The position numbers and the translations under genes were made by a program. The notes beneath the pieces are model-generated. The model made no database searches, was not told where the DNA came from, and saw nothing but the letters and a program-made list of their open reading frames with translations. Positions 13,437 through 18,352 of a stretch of 20,806 bases of DNA are shown in pieces. Position 1 is the stretch's first letter, and every line of letters begins with the position of its first letter. The stretch is from DATKGN01 sp964385705 (lineage in GTDB: Bacteria > Patescibacteriota > Microgenomatia > UBA10105 > UBA927): contig CAYLQG010000012.1 in assembly GCA_964385705.1 (NCBI GenBank), positions 1-20,806 of the forward strand. Direction: 5' to 3'.

Positions 13437-14048
13437 ATGATTACTGAGATCATCTTTGACTGCGAAACACAAAAGCTTTTTAGCGAAATAAGTTCACATG
13501 ATCCTGCAGATTTGGGAATTTCCATTGTCTCGGTCTACGTACGCACCGTGAACGATCTGCAGCGGGAAATAAACGGCACGATGTATAGTTTCTGGGAAAG
13601 CGATTTGGCCGACATGTGGCCGCATTTTCAATCCGCCAAAAGAATCATCGGATTTAACTCGCTCAAGTTCGACGTGCCGGCGCTTAGGAATTATGCGCCG
13701 CCGACATTCGCAAAACTCCCCCACTTTGACGTCATGGCAAAGGTGCGGGAAGCGCTAGGATTTTCCTTAGGCCTCGACCATCTTGCCACGCAAAACTTGG
13801 GCGCGCACAAAACCGACGTCGGAACGAACGCAGTCATCTACTGGAAACATCATGACCCCGAGAGTCTTGCAAAACTGAAATTTTATTGTGAAGCGGATGT
13901 TCTCCTGACCCGAGACCTCTACGATTATGGCGTACGGGAGAAGAAGTTGAAGTATCTCGATAAATGGAACACGCTCAAGGACTTCCCTGTGGACTTTTCC
14001 TACCCCAAAGAAGTCATTGATGCGTCGAGACAAATAGGATTATTTTAA
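13437..14048 (+). CDS. DEDDy-type 3'-5' exonuclease domain protein (RNase H-like)
   Basis: A 203-residue ribonuclease H-like exonuclease. The three motifs are visible: ExoI FDCET with Asp8 and Glu10, ExoII GFNSLKFDVPAL with Asp79, and ExoIII YCEAD with Tyr150 and Asp154, giving the D-E-D-D set with the Tyr variant. Such domains degrade DNA or RNA from the 3' end with two metal ions. In other bacteria similar domains (YprB-like) are often fused to helicases; here it is free-standing. The DHLATQNLG segment (114-122) between motifs II and III is typical of this subgroup. The next gene (a glycosidase) has its own promoter, so the two need not be linked functionally. A TATAAT lies at 13383-13388, but without a matching -35 box. 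Confidence 0.82.
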   Translation: MITEIIFDCETQKLFSEISSHDPADLGISIVSVYVRTVNDLQREINGTMYSFWESDLADMWPHFQSAKRIIGFNSLKFDVPALRNYAPPTFAKLPHFDVMAKVREALGFSLGLDHLATQNLGAHKTDVGTNAVIYWKHHDPESLAKLKFYCEADVLLTRDLYDYGVREKKLKYLDKWNTLKDFPVDFSYPKEVIDASRQIGLF

Positions 14049-14063
14049 ATCTGTTCCGCTTCG

Positions 14064-14092
14064 TTGACAGATAGTACCCTAAGTTATATGCT
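14064..14092 (+). promoter_or_regulatory. Promoter of the GH-A gene, probably leaderless
   Basis: TTGACA (14064-14069; perfect -35), 17-nt spacer, TATGCT (14087-14092), then 7 nt to the ATG at 14100. Transcription would begin on the start codon. No Shine-Dalgarno is present. Confidence 0.6.
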
Positions 14093-14099
14093 ATAGGTC

Positions 14100-15122
14100 A
14101 TGTCAAACACGGAAATCGGCACGACATTCAGCCCGCAACAATGCGAATATTTAGGCTTTAACGAAGCTCAGACACAGCAAGCGTTTCGTGAAATTCTTTC
14201 GCTTGAACCCGAAGTTATCCGTCTTTGTGGTCAATGGAACAGGCTCGAGCCTCAACAGGGCAAAATGGATTTCGGTGAATTAGACTGGCTCATCAACGTA
14301 TCGCTTCAAAAAAATGTCAAAATCGCCCTAACCGTTGGCTTAAAAGCTCCCCGTTATCCTGAATTCCATATACCAACCTGGTTGAAGCAAAAGATGACGT
14401 TTGCACCGCACTTCGGTAAACGTGCCGTGGACACAAATACCGAACTAACCGATGCCACGCTATCCTTTGTACAAAAAACGGTTGAACATGTGAAGGATGC
14501 GAGCAATATTATCCACATCCAGGTGGAAAACGAACCACTCTCTCCGATAACATTCGTAGGAGGGTGGTTCATCGGCGAAGGACTGCTCAGAAAGGAAATG
14601 GCCATCGTTCAAGAAGTAAAGCGAAAAGACCAGCACACACTTTTAACCCTTGGAGCTTTGCCTATCCCAATACCAATTTCAGACTTTGATGATGAGCATC
14701 AGATTACTATCAGCATGGAGCTCGCCGATAGTGTAGGTATAGATGTGTATGATAATGTTTCAGTGGGTACATATGTACGGTTGCCCCTTGTAGACCGGCT
14801 CTATATAAAACCTCTTCCCTTCTATTTTAGGAATAAACTGGAGAAGTGGCACCGCCAATTAGAACAGGCAGGTAAACAAGCCTGGATCACTGAGTCACAG
14901 GCAGAACCTTGGGAACGAGAAGGATATGTCCATTTGGAAAAAACCGATTATCCGAGCTCTGATCCAAAACAGGCGAGAAGACTTGCTCAATCGCTTATCA
15001 AAACCGGATACAGCCCAATATTGTTGTGGGGATCCGAGTACTGGTATTGGCATAAACGGAACGGTAATACTTCCTGGTGGAATGCAATGGAACAATTTAT
15101 GAATGATGAACGGAAACAATAA
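14100..15122 (+). CDS. Clan GH-A TIM-barrel glycoside hydrolase-like protein
   Basis: A 340-residue (beta/alpha)8-barrel protein. Early segments EVIRLCGQWNRLEPQQGKMD (38-57) match the R-x-x-x-x-W...EP..G..D pattern of retaining GH-A enzymes. Glu145 in QVENEP (141-146) is the expected acid/base, and Glu265 in AWITESQAEPW is the expected nucleophile at the end of strand 7. The late WGSEYWYWHKRNG segment is the usual Trp-rich strand 8. There is no signal peptide, so it appears cytosolic, unusual for a polysaccharidase and suggesting oligosaccharide or glycolipid substrates. The exact GH family (5, 35, 39, 42 relatives) cannot be told by eye. It converges on the receiver-domain gene with 26 nt between stops. 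Confidence 0.75.
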   Translation: MSNTEIGTTFSPQQCEYLGFNEAQTQQAFREILSLEPEVIRLCGQWNRLEPQQGKMDFGELDWLINVSLQKNVKIALTVGLKAPRYPEFHIPTWLKQKMTFAPHFGKRAVDTNTELTDATLSFVQKTVEHVKDASNIIHIQVENEPLSPITFVGGWFIGEGLLRKEMAIVQEVKRKDQHTLLTLGALPIPIPISDFDDEHQITISMELADSVGIDVYDNVSVGTYVRLPLVDRLYIKPLPFYFRNKLEKWHRQLEQAGKQAWITESQAEPWEREGYVHLEKTDYPSSDPKQARRLAQSLIKTGYSPILLWGSEYWYWHKRNGNTSWWNAMEQFMNDERKQ

Positions 15123-15148
15123 GTTGAGAAGCGTTCGGTTCCTGCAGT

Positions 15149-15889
15149 TTACGTAATCGGCTCAAGAATGCGGGTCAGCTCTTCGCTAGTTACCGGTTTT
15201 GTTAAAAAATGACGTGCTACTTTGTGCGTTTCGCGGGTTTGTTCTTCTCCGGTTAACAAAACGGTCTCTACGGCGTCTTCTGTCCGAATACGGATATTCT
15301 CTATAATATCAATTCCGTCAAAATACCCCAATCCTTTGTCCGATATCACAATATCCGGAGCGCGCTCTAAAATAATATCGACGAAATACATCGTTTCAAA
15401 ATCGGAAGAACCGAGCGCGACCCCATCAGCTCCTGTTTTCGAAAAAGTCCTAAAAACGTCTGCAATAAACCCGTGTTCCACAAGAATCTGTCCGAGGTGC
15501 AGTCCTAATTCTTTATGATCATCAAGCACGCACGCCCTACCCCGGCTTTTGCCCTCAGGTCTCAGCGTCGTCGATTCATAGGGGAATATTTCATTCGTAT
15601 TTGGTTCAAATGAATATCCGACACGCTCAACGCGGACATCGCTGCCATTGGGTGAAAAGACCCGGGGCGAACACAGATTGCAGATACCACACGTATCATG
15701 AATAAATGTCCGGAGCTGTCGTTCCCGATTTGCATCAGATGAAGAATCGATACCGGTATATACCTGAAAAGCCGGGTTTTCATACGAAGCGGTAGTAAAT
15801 ACCAATTCATTCCCCTTTACGGAAACGAGGGGAACAGGTAATTTATCGGCAATTCCTTCAATCGCGCACCGGGGGTTTTCTGCATTCAT
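15149..15889 (-). CDS. C-terminal response-regulator receiver protein with N-terminal CxxCxxC segment
   Basis: A 246-residue protein starting at 15889; an upstream in-frame ATG at 15985 would extend it into tRNA-derived sequence and is rejected because a clean promoter sits just before 15889. The C-terminal receiver domain covers about 118-246: acidic pair Asp123-Asp124 (VLDDH), phosphoacceptor Asp184 (IVISDKGLG), Thr213 (VLLTGEE) and Lys231 (FLTKPV). The N-terminal ~110 residues (LVSVKGNELVFTTASYENPAFQVYTG) may be a small PAS-like sensor and contain Cys67-Cys70-Cys73 (CGICNLC), a possible metal or redox site. The receiver is at the C-terminus, with no DNA-binding output domain, as in stand-alone or reversed-order regulators. 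No histidine kinase is in the window. Confidence 0.75.
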   Translation of the reverse strand: MNAENPRCAIEGIADKLPVPLVSVKGNELVFTTASYENPAFQVYTGIDSSSDANRERQLRTFIHDTCGICNLCSPRVFSPNGSDVRVERVGYSFEPNTNEIFPYESTTLRPEGKSRGRACVLDDHKELGLHLGQILVEHGFIADVFRTFSKTGADGVALGSSDFETMYFVDIILERAPDIVISDKGLGYFDGIDIIENIRIRTEDAVETVLLTGEEQTRETHKVARHFLTKPVTSEELTRILEPIT

Positions 15890-15896
15890 ACAGGAG

Positions 15897-15925
15897 ATTA
15901 TATTGTAGCGTGGCTCTAAAATCAA
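15897..15925 (-). promoter_or_regulatory. Promoter of the receiver-domain gene, probably leaderless
   Basis: Minus-strand TTGATT (15920-15925), 17-nt spacer, TATAAT (15897-15902; perfect), then 7 nt to the ATG at 15889. The predicted start is at the start codon. This is the clearest leaderless candidate in the window. Confidence 0.68.
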
Positions 15926-15944
15926 TTTACCTGCCGAGTTTTCT

Positions 15945-16018
15945 GTGGGTGACCATGGAGTCGGACCATGCGCCTCCCACCTCACCGGTGGGTCGCCGAT
16001 GAGGCGACTTTCTTATCA
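15945..16018 (-). pseudogene. Partial tRNA-Ile copy with a 31-nt insertion
   Basis: Bases 15945-15976 are identical (32 of 32) to 16035-16066, the 3' half of tRNA-Ile, at an exact 90-bp offset. Bases 16008-16018 repeat the adjoining anticodon-arm part (16066-16076). Between the two matched parts lie 31 extra bases (15977-16007) forming two GC-rich hairpins on the RNA strand: TCGCC/GGCGA and CCCACC/GGTGGG. The 5' third of the tRNA, the D arm and the CCA end are absent. It is a tRNA remnant, not a functional tRNA. Confidence 0.8.
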
Positions 16019-16032
16019 AATTCACCAATTTC

Positions 16033-16107
16033 TGGTGGGTGACCATGGAGTCGGACCATGCGCCTCTTTCTTATCAGGAAAGCGTTCTACCGCTGAACTA
16101 GTCACCC
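16033..16107 (-). tRNA. tRNA-Ile (anticodon GAT), CCA encoded
   Basis: A complete cloverleaf on the minus strand, 72 nt plus an encoded CCA (16033-16035). Acceptor GGGTGAC/GTCACCC pairs 7 of 7; D arm GTTC/GAAC with loop AGCGGTA; anticodon stem CTTTC/GAAAG with loop CTGATAA (anticodon GAT, positions 34-36); variable loop AGGCG; T stem CATGG/CCATG. The T loop is TCCGACT, where position 55 would be C instead of the near-universal T. Discriminator A73. A TATAAT at 16159-16164 may be its promoter -10, without a clear -35. A structured leader (16114-16146) precedes it. Confidence 0.93.
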
Positions 16108-16113
16108 TTCGTC

Positions 16114-16146
16114 GTTTACTCCTCAGGGGCAAGCCCGTCGGTAAAC
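16114..16146 (-). other. Hairpin in the tRNA-Ile leader
   Basis: GTTTAC (16114-16119) and GTAAAC (16141-16146) form an outer 6-bp stem enclosing a smaller GGGC/GCCC stem. It lies just before the mature tRNA-Ile 5' end and downstream of the possible -10 at 16159-16164, so it would be in the precursor leader. Confidence 0.35.
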
Positions 16147-16172
16147 TCTTTAGAGATGATTATATCAAATTA

Positions 16173-16186
16173 TGAGGCGCGGAAGG
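16173..16186. repeat. 14-bp repeat of the tRNA-Cys 3' end
   Basis: TGAGGCGCGGAAGG is identical to 16297-16310, the acceptor 3' strand and part of the T stem of tRNA-Cys, in the same orientation and 124 bp downstream of it. It resembles the short tRNA 3' repeats left at integration sites, but no integrase gene is in the window. Confidence 0.55.
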
Positions 16187-16192
16187 TTGACT

Positions 16193-16232
16193 GGTTACTT
16201 AGCGAGTTTTTCCGAAAACAAGCTTAGTAACC
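16193..16232. other. Long hairpin between tRNA-Cys and tRNA-Ile
   Basis: GGTTACT (16193-16199) pairs with AGTAACC (16226-16232); after a single mismatch AGC pairs with GCT, and the inner part holds a short TTTT/AAAA stem. The 40-nt structure has no U tract on either side, so it is not a canonical terminator. It lies between the tRNA-Cys gene and its short downstream repeat. The remaining sequence up to tRNA-Cys (16233-16296) holds a CCTAA/TTAGG mini-stem and the palindrome GGAAGCTTCC (16281-16290), and nothing coding. Confidence 0.5.
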
Positions 16233-16298
16233 ATCAATCATGATGATCGGAGAAACAGACTCTCCTCTCCCTAAAAATTAGGAAGCTTCCGAACCTTG

Positions 16299-16370
16299 AG
16301 GCGCGGAAGGGAATCGAACCCTTGCATAGAAGTTTTGCAGACTCCTGCGTTTCCTCTTCGCCACCGCGCC
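16299..16370 (-). tRNA. tRNA-Cys (anticodon GCA), CCA not encoded
   Basis: A 72-nt cloverleaf: acceptor GGCGCGG/CCGCGCC, 3-bp D stem GCG/CGC, anticodon stem GGAGT/ACTTC (one G-T pair) with loop CTGCAAA (anticodon GCA), variable loop TATGC, T stem AAGGG/CCCTT with a canonical TTCGATT loop, discriminator T73 as expected for Cys. The bases after T73 read CAAG, so CCA must be added post-transcriptionally, unlike tRNA-Ile next door. It has its own promoter at 16381-16408. Confidence 0.95.
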
Positions 16371-16380
16371 AATAGATGAA

Positions 16381-16408
16381 ATTTTAGCACAGTTAGAAGA
16401 CTAATCAA
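16381..16408 (-). promoter_or_regulatory. Promoter of tRNA-Cys
   Basis: Minus-strand TTGATT (16403-16408), 16-nt spacer, TAAAAT (16381-16386), then 10 nt to the mature tRNA 5' end at 16370, a normal distance for a tRNA promoter. Confidence 0.6.
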
Positions 16409-16433
16409 AATAAAACTCAGATTACATCATCTG
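16407..16433 (-). terminator. Weak intrinsic terminator after the serine block
   Basis: On the minus strand CAGAT/ATCTG forms a 5-bp stem with a 6-nt loop (16418-16433), followed by a T-rich run AGTTTTATTTT. It stands 28 nt after the stop of the SerK-like gene and overlaps the -35 of the tRNA-Cys promoter. The stem is short and AT-containing, so efficiency is doubtful. Confidence 0.35.
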
Positions 16434-16461
16434 ACAACTCGATTCGCAATGACTAAGGGGC

Positions 16462-17286
16462 TTATTCAAAATAAATCACCGGTTCTTCGTAGAGCCTGAC
16501 CGTCCGGTGCTGGAGAAACAGCTGGAGTTTCTCATTCGCTTTTTCAATAGGGGTGATGGCCAAATAATCGAGGGGCAGGTTCACGTTAAGCTTCCTACGG
16601 TAGACGACATGACGCGTAATACCCGCCGGCATAAGCACCCCGCGGTCAACAAGCGTCATTACCTGTTGCGGCGAAAACGTCGGGAACGCAACAAACAAAT
16701 TCTTCTCGGGATAACGGGAGAAACGAACTCTGATTGTTTCATCGGTCCACGGACTTCCTGAAAAAACGCGTTCAACCGGACTCCTTCCGTACAAATTGAC
16801 AACTTCTCCCATTTGTTTCACTAAATCGGCAAAAGATGATTTACACGTTATTTCATAGATATTTCCGTTATTGAACCAAGCGACGCATAGTACCAACGGG
16901 CGGAACAATGACCGGTGATTGAACACACCGACTCTTTTCGCAGTAACATTATTCATCTTTTTTATTGACGAAAGAAACTTTTCCTCACCCACCTCGCCCA
17001 AGTGACTCCAGCTCGACAAATGCACATGCGTCGGATCACCGTAGTCAACAATTTGGACAAGACAATTCAGGTAAGATAAAAGGGAAACTGCGGTAATTCT
17101 GTTTGCGCCGTCAAGATGCAGGTAGTCGCCGTTAAAAAAATTCGTGACGATCGGGGGGTTTTTTAACATCGCTTCGCGCTTAATTGCAGAGGCAAGGGCC
17201 CGCATCCGGTCCTTTTGCGTGTATTCCTGCAGTTTAATATCGGAAATCGGGACTATTTTAAGATCGGGATAAAACGGTGTGGTCAT
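16462..17286 (-). CDS. ParB/Srx-fold protein, candidate SerK/SbnI-like free serine kinase
   Basis: A 274-residue protein with an N-terminal ParB/sulfiredoxin-like domain. The core motif is LHLDGANRITAV (56-67), the counterpart of the D-G-H-H-R loop; a preceding helix (RMRALASAIKREAM) and PPIV strand complete the ParB pattern. Glu21 (KLQEYT) sits where SerK (archaeal ADP-dependent serine kinase) and SbnI (staphylococcal free serine kinase) carry their catalytic Glu. Length fits those enzymes (about 240-255). The DGHHR loop is DGANR here, so the match is not exact. Context is the strongest argument: the ATG overlaps the stop of the SerA-like gene (ATGA), downstream of a SerC-type aminotransferase. 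SerK-like chemistry (serine plus ADP to phosphoserine plus AMP, or the reverse) could replace the SerB phosphatase. It is not a chromosome-partition ParB: no HTH region is seen. Confidence 0.6.
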   Translation of the reverse strand: MTTPFYPDLKIVPISDIKLQEYTQKDRMRALASAIKREAMLKNPPIVTNFFNGDYLHLDGANRITAVSLLSYLNCLVQIVDYGDPTHVHLSSWSHLGEVGEEKFLSSIKKMNNVTAKRVGVFNHRSLFRPLVLCVAWFNNGNIYEITCKSSFADLVKQMGEVVNLYGRSPVERVFSGSPWTDETIRVRFSRYPEKNLFVAFPTFSPQQVMTLVDRGVLMPAGITRHVVYRRKLNVNLPLDYLAITPIEKANEKLQLFLQHRTVRLYEEPVIYFE

Positions 17287-18236
17287 AGTACTTCGTGTTT
17301 CGGACGTTTCCCATGTAATATTGCGTCGACATCCATAGCGACGGAAAGGCTTGCCCGGTTTTCCGATTCCGGACTTACGGAGGCCACGTGGGGTGTCAGT
17401 ACAACGTTGGTGAATTTCCGGAGCGGGCTGTCATCGGCAAGCGGTTCGGTTTGAAATACATCCAGGCCCGCGCCCGCGATCGTCTGTTCCTGAAGTGCTG
17501 ATGCGAGTGCCTCTTCATCGATAACAGCGCCACGCGAAACATTAATGAGATATACGTTTTTCTTCATTTTTTTAAACGCTTCTGTATCAAATAATCCCCG
17601 TGTTTCATCTGTGAGCGCCACATGCAGAGAGATGACATCGGAATCCCGTAACAGCTCATCAAGCGTTACAAATTTGCCGCTCACCGATTTCAGATGGTTT
17701 ACCTTGTCGGAGTTATCAGTTGTCCGGTTATACGCGAGTATTTTCATACCGAATGCATGGGCAATCTCTCCGACCCGCACACCTACATGGCCGTATCCGA
17801 CAATACCCATCGTTTTTCCGGTAAGTTCCGTTCCGTGATATGAGTTTTTCGGCCATCCGCCGGTTTTCATCTGACCGGCCGTTTCAGGAATTCTCCGGGT
17901 GAGAGCAAGCAGCAATCCGAACGTGTGTTCAGCGACCGCCTCGGCATTGGCACCGGGCGCATTAACGACGGTGATCTTATGCGCCTTGGCCGTTTCAATG
18001 TCGATTGTATCTACACCCGTCCCGCTTCGTGCAATCGCCTTAAGTTTCGAAGCGAGGGAAATAATATCGCCAGTCACTTTTGTTCTTCCGCGGACAATAA
18101 GTGCATCGGCGTCGACAATGGCCTCACTAAGTTCGCCATGAGTAATTGCAGGGCGATAATCGATTTCGTATCGCAGTTTTTTCAAAAACTCGATCCCGCT
18201 TTCACCTATGGCATCTGTAATAAGTATTTTTGACAT
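17283..18236 (-). CDS. serA: D-3-phosphoglycerate dehydrogenase-like 2-hydroxyacid dehydrogenase (short form)
   Basis: A 317-residue NAD(P)-dependent dehydrogenase, probably making 3-phosphohydroxypyruvate. Start at 18236 (MSKILITDAIGESG), the family N-terminus; the frame runs further upstream but through a structured spacer. Seen: VRGRTKVTGDII, matching the phosphate-binding VRSRTKVT of phosphoglycerate dehydrogenases; ARSGTGVDTID with the substrate-binding Arg; nucleotide motif GYGHVG; FQTEPL with the catalytic Glu; and LTPHVAS with the catalytic His. It lacks ACT and ASB regulatory domains, so serine feedback is unlikely to act through this chain. After the second Rossmann strand it has AYNRTTD where NAD enzymes usually carry Asp, which could favour NADP(H). 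Hydroxypyruvate or glyoxylate reductase is the main alternative. Overlaps the SerK-like gene by 4 nt. Confidence 0.85.
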   Translation of the reverse strand: MSKILITDAIGESGIEFLKKLRYEIDYRPAITHGELSEAIVDADALIVRGRTKVTGDIISLASKLKAIARSGTGVDTIDIETAKAHKITVVNAPGANAEAVAEHTFGLLLALTRRIPETAGQMKTGGWPKNSYHGTELTGKTMGIVGYGHVGVRVGEIAHAFGMKILAYNRTTDNSDKVNHLKSVSGKFVTLDELLRDSDVISLHVALTDETRGLFDTEAFKKMKKNVYLINVSRGAVIDEEALASALQEQTIAGAGLDVFQTEPLADDSPLRKFTNVVLTPHVASVSPESENRASLSVAMDVDAILHGKRPKHEVL

Positions 18237-18276
18237 TATAATGTTCCGGCGCGATGAGGTGTACTTTTTGTCAGTA

Positions 18277-18327
18277 CCGTCACGCAGGGTATGGACAATC
18301 GAACCCTCCATACAAATTTGCTGACGG
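18277..18327 (-). other. Structured RNA element between aminotransferase and serA
   Basis: The 116-nt gap contains a two-tier hairpin on the transcript strand. Outer stem: CCGTCA with TGACGG, then after a single bulged G, GCA with TGC (9 pairs, 18277-18286 and 18319-18327). Inner stem: GTATGGA with TCCATAC (18289-18295 and 18307-18313), 7 perfect pairs around an 11-nt loop GGGTTCGATTG. No U tract follows, so it is not a terminator. It sits about 40 nt before the serA start and could be a regulatory leader or an RNA-processing/stability element. It does not match any riboswitch I recognise. Confidence 0.5.
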
Positions 18328-18352
18328 ATACGCACAAAAACGCACACCGATT

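Noticed and set aside
15890..15985. N-terminal extension of the receiver-domain gene to the ATG at 15985
   Set aside because: The added codons read through the tRNA-Ile fragment and the promoter; the start at 15889 follows a TATAAT at leaderless spacing.
16462..17286. Chromosome-partition ParB
   Set aside because: Only the ParB/Srx N-terminal fold is visible; no helix-turn-helix domain, no ParA neighbour, and the gene is coupled to serA.
18297..18310. tRNA T-arm in the serA leader (GGGTTCGATTG)
   Set aside because: The flanking bases do not form a T stem, and the segment is better explained as the loop of the 7-bp hairpin.
18237..18347. N-terminal extension of serA by 37 codons
   Set aside because: The family begins at MSKILITD; the extension lies in a structured spacer and looks non-homologous to any dehydrogenase N-terminus.
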